Shown here piece by piece: positions 43,899 to 53,224 of a stretch of 64,000 nucleotides of DNA. A program made the translations under genes and the position numbers. Within the stretch, counting starts at the first letter, position 1. Each line of letters opens with the position of its first letter. The stretch spans positions 1-64,000 of the forward strand of contig CACSJR010000022.1 of NCBI GenBank assembly GCA_902706235.1, given 5' to 3'. Origin of the DNA: Citrobacter sp. 18056. Its GTDB lineage: Bacteria > Pseudomonadota > Gammaproteobacteria > Enterobacterales > Enterobacteriaceae. The notes under the pieces are model-generated. The model was not told the origin of the DNA, searched no databases, and was given only the letters and a program-made list of their open reading frames with translations.

Positions 43899-44070
43899 TC
43901 CACATTACCATGTGGCGGTGTGAAATTTATGACAAATATTCCCACCTGCTAAGCGTTTTTGCTATAGTTTATGTTGAAAACCAGTGTATGACAGATGAAG
44001 ACTTTGCATCAGAGAAATTCGCTGTCATTGAGGCTTTCATTGAACGGCGACTGTTAATAAAGGTAAAACA

Positions 44071-44340
44071 ATGACGACAATTTCCCAGAAATCGGCCCGT
44101 GAAATGCTGGGCACGCCTGAGCAGTTTCGGGGCGGTGTCTACGTGACAAAAAATGGTGCAGCTGAGTTGTTTATCCAGACTGCAGAAGAACGTGATGCGG
44201 AGCTGGCTGAGCGTAATCAACAACAGCAGGTAAATGCCATGTTGAAGCTGGTTAGCCTTTCTCAACACGATGTCGAGCAAGGCCATTTTGGCTCAGCCCG
44301 TGAGTTGCTGGCCCGCAGGAGAGCGGAGCAGGAAGACTAA
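44071..44340 (+). CDS. Antitoxin of a RelBE/ParDE-type pair (Phd/YefM-like)
   Basis: The 89-residue product begins MTTISQKSAREMLGTPEQFR, has a Phd/RelB-like DNA-binding start (GGVYVTKNGAAELFIQTAEE) and a charged C-terminal half (HFGSARELLARRRAEQED) suited to wrap the toxin. AAAGG precedes the ATG. Its TAA overlaps the toxin ATG (TAATG), the usual arrangement. It probably represses its own promoter in the 170 bp after traX. Confidence 0.8.
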   Translation: MTTISQKSAREMLGTPEQFRGGVYVTKNGAAELFIQTAEERDAELAERNQQQQVNAMLKLVSLSQHDVEQGHFGSARELLARRRAEQED

Positions 44341-44678
44341 TGGCGACAGTCATCACGACCCGTACGACGGAACAGACACTCAACATAATCCAGTCTTTCA
44401 AAGCTACAAGGATGCCTATTAGTCAGGCCCGAAATGAAGTATCTGACTTACTGGAAGAGGCTATCGTTGCTATTGAAGCGAATCCCCTGCAATATCCTGT
44501 GGATATACACGCCCAGGCTTTGGGGGTCATGCTACGTCGCTGGATGGACAGCTCCGGTAAGTACACCTGTCTTTTTCGCTATCATCCGGTAACCGATACC
44601 GCCATTCTGGATATTTTCGCCAGCACGCGTCAGGACTATCTTTCACTGCTTTATCTGGTGCAAATATCACGACCATAG
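44340..44678 (+). CDS. RelE/ParE-superfamily toxin
   Basis: The 112-residue product has the RelE/ParE fold signature: an N-terminal helix pair (TTRTTEQTLNIIQSFKATRM), and a beta-sheet with SGKYTCLFRYHPVTDTAILD and the final IFASTRQDYLSLLYL. Whether it cuts mRNA on the ribosome (RelE) or poisons gyrase (ParE) cannot be decided from the visible residues. It is coupled to the antitoxin by a one-base overlap. It has been inserted between traX and traY, where it could stabilise the plasmid. Confidence 0.8.
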   Translation: MATVITTRTTEQTLNIIQSFKATRMPISQARNEVSDLLEEAIVAIEANPLQYPVDIHAQALGVMLRRWMDSSGKYTCLFRYHPVTDTAILDIFASTRQDYLSLLYLVQISRP

Positions 44679-44727
44679 CGTTTATCCGACGCCTGTAATC
44701 CTGGAGAAACACCTGCGCGAGGTTGAT

Positions 44728-44898
44728 ATGTCTGTAAAGCAAACCACGAAAAATGTTACGGGTTCTGCCGGAGATGATGCGGCATGTTACCGGCCAGGTT
44801 CCAGAACATGGCAGGAGGAAAACGACCAAGCCCTGGAAATCCTGAACCGATTTCACGATGAACACGACTGTTTCAGCGATGAACACAGAACATTTTGA
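44728..44898 (+). CDS. Short CcdA-like antitoxin without a toxin
   Basis: The 56-residue product ends TWQEENDQALEILNRFHDEH then DCFSDEHRTF. This parallels the toxin-binding tail of CcdA (RWKAENQEGMAEVARFIEMN, then GSFADENRDW). The RHH DNA-binding half of CcdA is missing; the first 27 residues show no resemblance. No ccdB follows. It could be a remnant or a free-standing anti-toxin that neutralises CcdB from other replicons. ATG 44728 has GAGG six bases upstream. Confidence 0.55.
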   Translation: MSVKQTTKNVTGSAGDDAACYRPGSRTWQEENDQALEILNRFHDEHDCFSDEHRTF

Positions 44899-45100
44899 AT
44901 ATATTGTTCACCCGACAGCCCATGGCGAAAAAAACGTCATTTTCTGATTTATCATTTGTAATAATACTTAATTGTTTGCACCTGCTATTCGGAATATCAT
45001 TCCTTAACGAATAATGCTGACTCTCCGCATTCCGGCGAGACTCCTCTCAGGGGCTGGCCGCAAAATGAGCATCACGCTAAACACCGCAATATTGGCTACA

Positions 45101-45120
45101 GGTCGGGTTTATACCCGACC
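45101..45120. promoter_or_regulatory. Hairpin GGTCGGGT/ACCCGACC
   Basis: A perfect 8-bp stem with a TTAT loop lies 34 bp upstream of the Hha-like gene. No T-run follows, so it may be an operator or 5' mRNA structure rather than a terminator. Confidence 0.4.
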
Positions 45121-45153
45121 TTCGATCACGCTTTATCCTCAACAGAGTTAACT

Positions 45154-45357
45154 ATGACACGGAAAGACTGGCTGCTTAAATTTCGGCGACATCACTCGCT
45201 GGACACCCTTGAAAAAGTTTATGAACATCTGAGCTATAGCAGAACTTCGGCTGATGCCTCCGAAATGACGCAGGCGTACGATCACCGCAAGGCCGAGCTG
45301 GCCACCGGTCAGTTGTTTGATCGTGTCCCCAAACATGTATGGCAACACGTGAAGTAA
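45154..45357 (+). CDS. Hha/YmoA-family H-NS modulator
   Basis: The 67-residue product is a clear Hha relative: MTRKDWLLKFRRHHSLDTLE parallels [20 protein letters not shown] of Hha. YDHRKAELATGQLFDRVPKH then parallels [20 protein letters not shown]. Hha-like proteins lack DNA binding and act by joining H-NS complexes on AT-rich or foreign DNA. Plasmid copies often dampen transfer genes and limit fitness cost. It sits directly upstream of traY, separated by 206 bp. Confidence 0.88.
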   Translation: MTRKDWLLKFRRHHSLDTLEKVYEHLSYSRTSADASEMTQAYDHRKAELATGQLFDRVPKHVWQHVK

Positions 45358-45563
45358 TTTCCCGCGGATAAATCCCTTGGTGACGGTGGCAGAGATGTCT
45401 GCCCTACTCAAGACTCTCATCAGCCTGATAACGCGCACTCTGCGCGATAACACCATTACACCCGACTTTTCATTCATTCCCTGATTTCACGCTCACGACA
45501 ACCGTCGTGCCGGCGTTTTCCTCATTCCTCCACCGGTCAGCCCGCCTGACCTGCAGGTAAACC

Positions 45564-47702
45564 ATGAAGCTACTGAAAAAAATTCAGGCAGCAGCCATGC
45601 TGTGTGCTGCGTCGTGCCCGGCGTTTGCCGAAAGCGTCGACTACCAGACTATCAGTGATGCCGCACAAAGGTCAGGTGATCTTTCACGGCAGGCGCTGGT
45701 GATGATATTTGGTGATGTGGTTATCTCACCCTTTCAGCCCGGTCAGCCGACGCTTATCGGTTCACTGTTCGCGCTGCTGAATGGCGTGCTGTGTACGGTC
45801 GCCCTGGTCTGGTTTCTTATCGTGACGCTCAAAACGCTGTTTAAGGGCGGCCAGGATGGCAAAGTCTTCAGCGCGGGGCGAACAATGCTCCACCCGGTAA
45901 TGAGTTTTGCCGGGTTCATCACCCTTATCCCGACGTCTTCGGGATGGTCGCTGTCGCAGCTGGTGATGCTGTGGGCGGCATCCACCATGGGCATCGGAAG
46001 TGCCAACGTTCTCACAGACAAATCGGCTGATATGATCAGCAGTGGCATGTCGCTGGTTGTGCAACCCACGGCCCCATCCACACGGTCAGCTGCACGAGCT
46101 GTGTTTGAAATGAATCTGTGTAAATACGCGACTAACAGTGAACTGACTTCGTTGTACCAGGATGGCCAGGCCCGAACGTCGATGATGGTCACGAAGGGCG
46201 GCAATGGCGACTATACGACGGGTAACGGCAGCGCATTATGTGGAAGTGCGGCTATCCCTGAGCCCTCAGCCGGTGTAATGGACGAACTTTTCTCGACGCC
46301 GGTGAATACCGATAGTGTGACTGCGGCAGAACGTAGTGCACTGGATACGATGCAGTCCACGCTCGATACGGCAGCCCAGGCCTATGTGGAAGCGTATCTC
46401 AGCCGGCGTGACCAGGATACGGGCACCATGGCAGATGCAGAAACGGTGATACAGCAAGCCGCAGCTGCCTATGAAACCACGGTGAACAGTGCGCTGAACC
46501 AGTTGAACTACAAAGATTCACTGCAGAGCCAGTTGACCACGCAGCTCAAGACTTACGGTTGGCTGGCCCTGGGGGCCTGGTACAACACCTTTGCCACAGC
46601 CAACAGTAAAACGAACGCGGTGGCTAATGCAGCACCGGTGACCTCCGGACCAGGACTGCACGGCGAAACCGGAACCGGCGACCTGTATCACCAGGTTTTC
46701 ACGGCGTATCGCGCTCAGATGCAGAACAGCCCATACACTGCACCTTTAGGTTCTCAGGTGGCAAAAGATGATGCAGCAGTGCTGAATGCAACAGATCCAG
46801 ATGCAGTGTTTGTAGGTCTTTTCAAAAGCCCGATGCAGAGGATTACTACTGCAATAGCAACGAGAGAGTTTGGTACCGAAGCTGACTTTTCTCACCAGGT
46901 TAATCCTCTTATCAAAATGCAGATGATAGGTGACTACACGCTAGGCGGTGCTGAAGCTGCGATGGTTACATATACGCTGACTCTGGCAGCTGCCTCGACG
47001 ATGGATAATTCGGTCATGGGCAAAATCGGTGGTTTGCTGCTAGTTAATCCAGGTGCGGTAGTAAAAGACGTACTGACTGAGCTCTCACCTCCATTTTACT
47101 TCCTGATGTTGCTCCTGTTTGCCGTCGGGTTTTCACTCGCGGTGTTCCTGCCAGCTGTACCGTTCCTTTACTGGATGGTCGGTGTGTTTAACTGGCTGGT
47201 CAGCGTCATGGTCGGCTGTGCTGCGGGCCCAATGTGGTCCGCGACCCACCTGGGGGCAGAGGAGGACAAAGGGAGTCGCAGCGCATATGGCTATATCTTC
47301 CTGATTGACATGATGCTGCGACCATCGCTGATGGTGCTGGGGTTCTTCTTCGCGTCTGTGGCGGTGATGGCGGGCGGTACTTTGCTCAATCTTCTGTTTG
47401 GCTCTGCGCTGGCGAACGCGAATGCGGACTCCATTATCGGGCTGGTCAAAATGGTGGGGTGGCTGCTGATTTATGCGCGGATCGCAACCTTTGGTGTCAC
47501 GCGTGTATTTGGTCTGCAGGCGACCCTTGCTGATTACGTGATCGTCTTCCTGGGCGGTGCGGGAATGGCTGGGATCATGGGCGGTCTGGTTGATGACGTT
47601 AAAGGGGTGTTCGCAGCAGCGGGCGGCGGCTCCCGACGGGTTCCAGGACTTAATAACGTACCTAACCGTGACGGTCTTCCAACTGAAGATGGCGTGAAAT
47701 GA
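45564..47702 (+). CDS. traY: TraY, DotA-like inner-membrane protein
   Basis: The 712-residue protein has a signal peptide (MLCAASCPAFA-ESVD), a first span near 68-90 (LFALLNGVLCTVALVWFLIV), a large periplasmic loop (about residues 155-455), and a cluster of spans toward the C-terminus (LLLFAVGFSLAVFLPAVPFL and LMVLGFFFASVAVMAGGTLL). This is the DotA/TraY layout. TraY is needed for transfer and, in R64, is the target of the exclusion protein ExcA encoded next. Full length. Confidence 0.92.
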   Translation: MKLLKKIQAAAMLCAASCPAFAESVDYQTISDAAQRSGDLSRQALVMIFGDVVISPFQPGQPTLIGSLFALLNGVLCTVALVWFLIVTLKTLFKGGQDGKVFSAGRTMLHPVMSFAGFITLIPTSSGWSLSQLVMLWAASTMGIGSANVLTDKSADMISSGMSLVVQPTAPSTRSAARAVFEMNLCKYATNSELTSLYQDGQARTSMMVTKGGNGDYTTGNGSALCGSAAIPEPSAGVMDELFSTPVNTDSVTAAERSALDTMQSTLDTAAQAYVEAYLSRRDQDTGTMADAETVIQQAAAAYETTVNSALNQLNYKDSLQSQLTTQLKTYGWLALGAWYNTFATANSKTNAVANAAPVTSGPGLHGETGTGDLYHQVFTAYRAQMQNSPYTAPLGSQVAKDDAAVLNATDPDAVFVGLFKSPMQRITTAIATREFGTEADFSHQVNPLIKMQMIGDYTLGGAEAAMVTYTLTLAAASTMDNSVMGKIGGLLLVNPGAVVKDVLTELSPPFYFLMLLLFAVGFSLAVFLPAVPFLYWMVGVFNWLVSVMVGCAAGPMWSATHLGAEEDKGSRSAYGYIFLIDMMLRPSLMVLGFFFASVAVMAGGTLLNLLFGSALANANADSIIGLVKMVGWLLIYARIATFGVTRVFGLQATLADYVIVFLGGAGMAGIMGGLVDDVKGVFAAAGGGSRRVPGLNNVPNRDGLPTEDGVK

Positions 47703-47768
47703 ATATACCTGGCATTATGAACAGGTGTGGATATAATTCAATCAGAGAAAATGCGGCAGGAGGATGCC

Positions 47769-48434
47769 ATGAAAGCTGTTCAGCGTACTGATTCCAGGCT
47801 CGATAAATTGAGGTTGCTCGTCAGATTTGCTTATTATTTTTTGGCATTGCCCTGTTTGCTTTTCTTCATGGCAGCCAGCCTGATAATTTATTCAGGAAAC
47901 CAGCCTGGTGGTCATGATGATGTGGATATGGCCGTATTTTTCATTTTCGTATGGTGCGCTGTATTAATTCCTTTCGGGATTCGCCGTTACGGGAAAATAT
48001 CTCGCCGTCGTCAGCTTCAAAAAATGGTTGCCATGCTGAGCAGTCCTGAGCGTTTCAGCCCGCAAAAGCAGCACCAGGTGCTGGATGCGGGGCGGGGTAA
48101 GTACCTGGGTGTCGATACTGAGCGCGGTACTATTCTGTATATTCACATTGTGAAAAAAGGGCTGGTCGACGTGGTTGGCCTGACCATGCAGGGCTGGACG
48201 AACCGTGAACTGGAAGGTACTGAACTGCGCCTGTATACCCGGATGCCTGATGTGCCAGTGCTAAGCGTGTACGCGCATCAGACAGTGGCCAGGGAATTGT
48301 TCAACACGCTGGGTGCGATGAGCCATAACAGCTACTCAGAACCATTCCCGAAAGAGCCGTGGCCGGAATATGTAGGGCGCCAGAGCCGCTTTGTTGAGTT
48401 CGAACACAACGTCGTGGTTCCACAGGTCGTCTGA
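47769..48434 (+). CDS. excA: ExcA-like entry exclusion protein
   Basis: I start it at ATG 47769 because AGGAGG lies five bases before it; the frame is open upstream. The 221-residue product has two membrane spans (FAYYFLALPCLLFFMAASLI and VFFIFVWCAVLIPFGIRRYG) and a cytoplasmic domain (GLVDVVGLTMQGWTNRELEG). Its length, topology and place after traY match R64 ExcA, which blocks DNA entry from donors with a like system through TraY. A terminator hairpin follows. Confidence 0.75.
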   Translation: MKAVQRTDSRLDKLRLLVRFAYYFLALPCLLFFMAASLIIYSGNQPGGHDDVDMAVFFIFVWCAVLIPFGIRRYGKISRRRQLQKMVAMLSSPERFSPQKQHQVLDAGRGKYLGVDTERGTILYIHIVKKGLVDVVGLTMQGWTNRELEGTELRLYTRMPDVPVLSVYAHQTVARELFNTLGAMSHNSYSEPFPKEPWPEYVGRQSRFVEFEHNVVVPQVV

Positions 48435-48466
48435 TTTCCTCCTGACATTTTGACGCGTTTCCTCTG

Positions 48467-48493
48467 ACACCGGCCCTGTGCCGGTGTTTTTAT
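48467..48493 (+). terminator. Rho-independent terminator after excA
   Basis: ACACCGGC-CCTGT-GCCGGTGT forms a perfect 8-bp stem followed by TTTTTATA. It ends the traY-excA transcript before trbA. Confidence 0.8.
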
Positions 48494-48546
48494 ATCTGTT
48501 ATCCGGTGGACTTTCTGCGTCCCCGTCCTTCCACGGAACCTCACAC

Positions 48547-49761
48547 ATGACAACCTATAACCCGAACGCCCCCGGCAGTAATGAGCCGGCAGTGGCGAAG
48601 GTCACCCTTTGCATGACTGCGGTGTTGTGCTGGATTTACTTCACCGACTTTGTGCGCTGGAGCTGCTTCACCCTTTACTGGCTCTGGCGCTTTGCCGACT
48701 TTCCGCAGATCCACAATTACGCCGCCATGCGCATCAATCTGCTGGCTGCGACAGGTAACGGCGCGGAGTCCGTCGGTCTGAATGAATGGATCGAGGTATT
48801 AAATACCACGGCCGGCATTTTGTTTGTTCCACTCGTCCCACTGTTTGTCGTGACCAGCTGGGCACTGGCGAGTCACCCTGCACTGGGTTTCCGCAGCCGT
48901 CGCGCAATCGATGTTCACACCTTACCTGGCATTATGGCGACTTTCTCTCCCTCAGTTGTTCCAGTGCTCGCTAATCAGAACAGCGATGGACTGATGAACG
49001 ATACCTCCGCAGAAAATGCCTGGGCGCAGAAACCGGAAGAATTTGCTGCGCAGCATGGGCTCGTCAAACGCCGTGTTCTGGATAGAGAGGCCGCGCGCAC
49101 CCGCTTCAATGCACAGATGGGACCGGCTATGTCAGCACCTGAACACTGGCAACCTCATGAGCGGGCGCTGTTTACCGTTTTTGGCCTGCAGGTGTTCATG
49201 GATGACCGTCAGTCGGCAACCCGGCTGCTTGATGATCTCAATCGTTCCTGTATGACTCGCCGGCCATTCCGTCCACCGGAATTCAGCAGCACACCGGACT
49301 GGAGTTTGTCTGAGGCGCAATTACCGCAGGTACTGGCCAGTTCTGGTGTCAGTGAGTGGATGGCCACACATCGCACAGTGCGTTCGGCCCTGGTGGGGCT
49401 GTACGGTCGGGATCTGCGCCTGCCACCGGCCCGCTTCCGCTGGCTCAAAGGGTGCGATCGCACGCTCTGGTATGGATTACATACCGCTGATACCGCCAAA
49501 GTTTTTGTTGAAGGTGCGGGGATCGTTGCGCAGGCAAGAGCTGAACAAATGGCGGCACGCCTCGGGCTTCCACGCCCGCCATTCATGACCGATGAAGCGA
49601 TTGCCGGGTTACAGCTTGAGCTGGAATCTCTGGGCCTGGTTCACCCGCTTGACTCACGTCCGCCGCGAAAAAAACGCCGGCGTGATGTGCCATTCCCGGA
49701 TGCCCTTTATCTGCCGGGGCAAACCGAAGATGAATTTACTGACTGTGCTGATGAGCACTGA
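48547..49761 (+). CDS. trbA: TrbA, IcmP/DotM-like coupling complex protein
   Basis: I start it at ATG 48547 (MTTYNPNAPGSNEPAVAKVT), giving 404 residues. Two N-terminal membrane spans (LCMTAVLCWIYFTDFVRWSC and GILFVPLVPLFVVTSWALAS) precede a cytoplasmic domain (LFTVFGLQVFMDDRQSATRL, and LKGCDRTLWYGLHTADTAKV with the later GIVAQARAEQMAARLG). This matches DotM/IcmP, a partner of the DotL coupling protein TrbC. An earlier in-frame start would run through the terminator. Confidence 0.9.
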   Translation: MTTYNPNAPGSNEPAVAKVTLCMTAVLCWIYFTDFVRWSCFTLYWLWRFADFPQIHNYAAMRINLLAATGNGAESVGLNEWIEVLNTTAGILFVPLVPLFVVTSWALASHPALGFRSRRAIDVHTLPGIMATFSPSVVPVLANQNSDGLMNDTSAENAWAQKPEEFAAQHGLVKRRVLDREAARTRFNAQMGPAMSAPEHWQPHERALFTVFGLQVFMDDRQSATRLLDDLNRSCMTRRPFRPPEFSSTPDWSLSEAQLPQVLASSGVSEWMATHRTVRSALVGLYGRDLRLPPARFRWLKGCDRTLWYGLHTADTAKVFVEGAGIVAQARAEQMAARLGLPRPPFMTDEAIAGLQLELESLGLVHPLDSRPPRKKRRRDVPFPDALYLPGQTEDEFTDCADEH

Positions 49762-49770
49762 GAGGACAAT

Positions 49771-50799
49771 ATGACCACGATTTCTCGCAAAGAAGGGCCG
49801 TTTGAGGCCGATATCACCGGCGGTTTACTGAGCGTTCGCCGCGATTATCAACCGGTGTTCACATGCCGTATCAGCACCCAACCCTGGTTTGTCGTACACA
49901 GTGACGGTCTGTACGCACAAAACACCCATGATGCGCTGACACCGCTTTATCGGGGAGAAGACTCACCTCAGCTTTTGATGTGCCTGAACAGCATCCTTAG
50001 CCAGAATGAAATCCGCCGTTCAGGAGCCCGCCTTGCCGGAGTGGGCGTGGTGATAGCTGCATTTCTCATCGCGACTGTCGTGATGCTGAGCACCCCAAAA
50101 ACACCCGAGGTTTTAGCCGGCCCTGGTGCGCTGGCAGTAAACGTAACGGCACCGGGCACAACAGGGGGCGTGCCAGACAGTATGCCCACCTTAAGCCCCT
50201 CATCGCTCACACCAGGCATGCGCAATGTTGTAACTGAAAATGCGCCTGCTAAAGCGCCTTCAGATAGCTGGAGCCTGTCAGCTGAAGCTCGTGCTGCACT
50301 GCCTGATAAATTGCATAAAGCAGCCTCCCGTGGCCTCTTTACCGTACCGCTGTCCAGCGGACACACACGCACAATTTATGTCTTTGCCGACCCGGAGTGT
50401 GCCAACTGCCAGCGTATGGAACGTCACTTTGAAACGGCATCCGGTGCTGTGAATGTCGTGATTTTCCCTGTGACTACGGAAGGTGGCCAGGATTCGCTGA
50501 AAGTCCTGACGCCAGTCATGGCGTTGTCGGAAACAGAGCGAGCCACGGCATGGAAGTCTCTGTTTTCTGCTGATGCCGGTATTAGCGTGCCGGGTACAAC
50601 CACAGTGGCTCCAGTGCCAGAAAAGGATGAAATCGCCAGGGGCGCAATTGGCGTCAACGAAGTGGCATTTCGGGCATATCGCCTGCCAGGAACCCCGTGG
50701 ACTATTTCGGACGATGGCCGCTATGTCCCCCAGGCCGTGCTGAGTTCACCCACTGCGCTGAAAGCCTTCCTGGAGGACGATAATCATGACAGACAATAA
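49771..50799 (+). CDS. trbB: TrbB, membrane-anchored thioredoxin-like protein
   Basis: The 342-residue protein has a membrane span near 92-110 (LAGVGVVIAAFLIATVVMLS) and a periplasmic DsbC/DsbG-like thioredoxin domain from about residue 195. The active-site CxxC is C210-A-N-C213 (ADPECANCQRM), and the cis-proline loop is LPGTPWTI. It probably forms or isomerises disulphides in channel or pilus proteins, several of which here have cysteines. It overlaps trbC by 14 bp. Confidence 0.9.
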   Translation: MTTISRKEGPFEADITGGLLSVRRDYQPVFTCRISTQPWFVVHSDGLYAQNTHDALTPLYRGEDSPQLLMCLNSILSQNEIRRSGARLAGVGVVIAAFLIATVVMLSTPKTPEVLAGPGALAVNVTAPGTTGGVPDSMPTLSPSSLTPGMRNVVTENAPAKAPSDSWSLSAEARAALPDKLHKAASRGLFTVPLSSGHTRTIYVFADPECANCQRMERHFETASGAVNVVIFPVTTEGGQDSLKVLTPVMALSETERATAWKSLFSADAGISVPGTTTVAPVPEKDEIARGAIGVNEVAFRAYRLPGTPWTISDDGRYVPQAVLSSPTALKAFLEDDNHDRQ

Positions 50800-52996
50800 C
50801 ACGGCAATAGACAGCTCACGTGTCAGCCGGCATGTCGGGCGCTCATGGCTGACAGATACCCTTTCTGAAGCCGGTTCGCTGGTATGGGCGATGTTCGCTG
50901 CGGTGATCTCGGGTGTTATCTGGCCAGCCACGTTGCTGCTTAGTCTGCCGGTGTTGCTGTTCTGGGCGCTGGTCGTGGCACCGTCAGGGCGCTGGAAGAT
51001 GCCAATGCGCATGCCGATGGATATGGACCGCGATGATCCGTCAACTGAGCGACAAGTCCCGGCAAAAGTGCTGGGTTTTTTACCCATTGCCAGCGTGCGC
51101 CTCCACAGCAGTCGTGCAGCTGGGATCCTTTATGCGGGGTACCTGCGTGGTAAAGATGCCGGGCGAGAGCTGTGGCTGTCCAAAGATGATTTATGCCGGC
51201 ACGTGCTCATGTTCGGGACGACGGGGGCGGGTAAAACTGAAGCGCTGATGGGGTGGGTCTTCAATGCGCTGTGCTGGGGAAAAGGGCTCATTTATTCCGA
51301 CTTCAAGGCCCAGAACGATGTTGCTCTGGCGCTGGCTTCTCTCGCCCGTCGCTTTGGTCGGGAAGATGACCTGCGGATTATGAACTTCATCAATGGCGGT
51401 CGCTCGCGTGCCCAGGAGTTACTGGAAGATATCAAAAGGCGTCCTCAGACGAATACCACTAACGCGTTCATCCTGGCGCAGGAGTCCTATATCACCAACC
51501 TGATGGACTCGATGCTGCCTAAAACCGGCGGTAACGGAGGAGACTGGCAGGAGAAAGCACGCTCAATGAACCAGGCGCTGATTTCGGCGCTGGTCTATAA
51601 GTGCCGGCGTGAAGGTACCGTGATGTCGCAGCGTACAATCCAGTCGCACCTGCCTCTGCGTAAAATTGCCGGCCTGTATGTTCAGGCCGTCGAAGAACAG
51701 TGGCATGACGATATCAAAAATGTGCTGGAAAATTATCTCAGCACGCTCGCCGGTTTTGATATGGACAAGGTGGCCACCCCTTCGGAGTGGGATCCTGAGG
51801 CCAATCGCCAGCACGGCTATCTGATGCAGCAGTTCACCCGCATGCTGAGCCTTTTCAATGACACCTATGGGCATGTTTTTGCCCGCGATGCCGGTGATAT
51901 CGATCTGCGCGATGTGGTGCATAACGACCGTATCATGGCCGTACTGGTGCCTGCGCTGGAAATTTCCAGCAACGAAGCCGCGACCCTGGGCCGCCTGTAT
52001 CAGTCTCAGCTGGCCATGATCATCAGCCAGGACCTGGGTGAAAAGCTTGAAGGTCGTCCTCAGGACAACATGAAGGTACGCAAGTTTAAAGGAACCTTCC
52101 CGTTTCTGTGGATCAATGACGAAATCGGTGCCGGTTACACAGAAAAAGTGGGGGAATTATCCACGCAGGTGCGATCGCTAGATTTCTGCCTGCTGTTGGC
52201 CGGTCAGGAAGTGCAGCGCCTCAAGACAGCGGCAGGGGATGCAGTCTGGACGCTGGTTGCCAACATGGGGACGCGTATTACCGGCAAAATCATGGATCCA
52301 AAGGATACCCTGGAAATCCTGCAGCTGATGGCCGGTACCGAGTACCGGGCTCAAATGGGCGCGCTGGTTCAGCAGGGCGGGCTAACAGGCGGGTGGGATG
52401 ATGATACGCGTCTGAATATCCGTGAGCAGAAAAAAGTCGAGGTCGGGGAAGTCCAGTCATTGCAGGAAGGTGAGAATGTCACTCTTTTCAAAGGGCAGGT
52501 TATCCGCGGTAGCTCTCTGTATATCAGCGATATTGACAAGCTAAGCCGTGAAGAAATACGTATCAACCGTTTCGTCGAAGTTGCCCCGCCATCAGAACAC
52601 GCTTTGCTGGCCACTGCGCCATTCCGACGCCGCCGTAGTCATGTCCGTAATGATCGTGTGCAGCGCATTCTTCGCGTACTGGATGAATCCCCCGGTAATG
52701 AAGATACCTCGGCGCTGGTACTGACAGATCCGGCGCTGGCCGCTGCGTGTGAATTCAGTCTCGAATGCGAATTTAGCTGGAAGCGACCACCCACAGCAGC
52801 GGTACGTTCCTCGATACTCTGGCGGATGGTCCTCGGGAGTCTGCCGGCGCGCGGCAGAGGTTTCCGGAGCCGCCTGCGCTCCCCCCGCACGATGACTGCC
52901 GAGCTCCAGGCCATTGAGAAAGCCGCACAGAACCACGTGATGATTGCGTCTGAAAAAGCAGTTGGTATTTCCCAACCTGGTGGACGAGGGACTTAA
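50786..52996 (+). CDS. trbC: TrbC, DotL/IcmO-like type IV coupling protein
   Basis: The 736-residue ATPase delivers the relaxosome to the channel. It has two N-terminal spans near 32-65 (AMFAAVISGVIWPATLLLSL), Walker A GTTGAGKTEALMGW near residue 143, the following LIYSDFKAQNDVALALA, and later FPFLWINDEIGAGYTEKVGE with the LLLAGQEVQRLKTA sensor region. Length and order match R64 TrbC. It is the last gene of the transfer region; ISNCY-bearing cargo follows within 240 bp. Confidence 0.93.
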   Translation: MTDNNTAIDSSRVSRHVGRSWLTDTLSEAGSLVWAMFAAVISGVIWPATLLLSLPVLLFWALVVAPSGRWKMPMRMPMDMDRDDPSTERQVPAKVLGFLPIASVRLHSSRAAGILYAGYLRGKDAGRELWLSKDDLCRHVLMFGTTGAGKTEALMGWVFNALCWGKGLIYSDFKAQNDVALALASLARRFGREDDLRIMNFINGGRSRAQELLEDIKRRPQTNTTNAFILAQESYITNLMDSMLPKTGGNGGDWQEKARSMNQALISALVYKCRREGTVMSQRTIQSHLPLRKIAGLYVQAVEEQWHDDIKNVLENYLSTLAGFDMDKVATPSEWDPEANRQHGYLMQQFTRMLSLFNDTYGHVFARDAGDIDLRDVVHNDRIMAVLVPALEISSNEAATLGRLYQSQLAMIISQDLGEKLEGRPQDNMKVRKFKGTFPFLWINDEIGAGYTEKVGELSTQVRSLDFCLLLAGQEVQRLKTAAGDAVWTLVANMGTRITGKIMDPKDTLEILQLMAGTEYRAQMGALVQQGGLTGGWDDDTRLNIREQKKVEVGEVQSLQEGENVTLFKGQVIRGSSLYISDIDKLSREEIRINRFVEVAPPSEHALLATAPFRRRRSHVRNDRVQRILRVLDESPGNEDTSALVLTDPALAAACEFSLECEFSWKRPPTAAVRSSILWRMVLGSLPARGRGFRSRLRSPRTMTAELQAIEKAAQNHVMIASEKAVGISQPGGRGT

Positions 52997-53019
52997 TGCT
53001 TGTGGGGTATTTTTACTGT

Positions 53020-53216
53020 AGAATCACAGGCAAGCCGGGTTTCCCGGTGAGGCGCAATGTTGCGGGGGCTTGATCCCCGGTGGCCTTGTCGCTGGAGTGA
53101 GAAAACCCCCGTACATTGTTCGGTTTAACCGGCAACATATCGGGGGCAATCCTATCTCTAGACAAGTTAAGGATAGCCGCGAACAGTTGCCATTGCAACT
53201 AAGGCGGTTATATGTG
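53020..53216 (+). ncRNA. Hok-family type I toxin mRNA leader, coding part lost
   Basis: The stretch GCAATCCTATCTCTAGACAA followed by GTTAAGGATAGCC (53141-53179) parallels the hok leader sequence CATCCCTATGTCTAGTCCAC with ATCAGGATAGCC. Upstream are GC-rich foldback sequences (GGCGCAATGTTGCGGGGGCT). A ribosome-binding site and start (AAGGCGGTTATATG, to 53214) end it, but the next codons read TGT TAA and no toxin follows; the ISNCY element begins within about 20 bp. I infer a hok/pnd-like leader whose toxin was displaced. Confidence 0.45.
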
Positions 53217-53224
53217 TTAAGACT

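Noticed and set aside
43865..44074. Small ORF between traX and the toxin-antitoxin pair
   Set aside because: It begins inside traX and only its last 28 codons lie free; no start signal. The region more likely holds the promoter of the pair.
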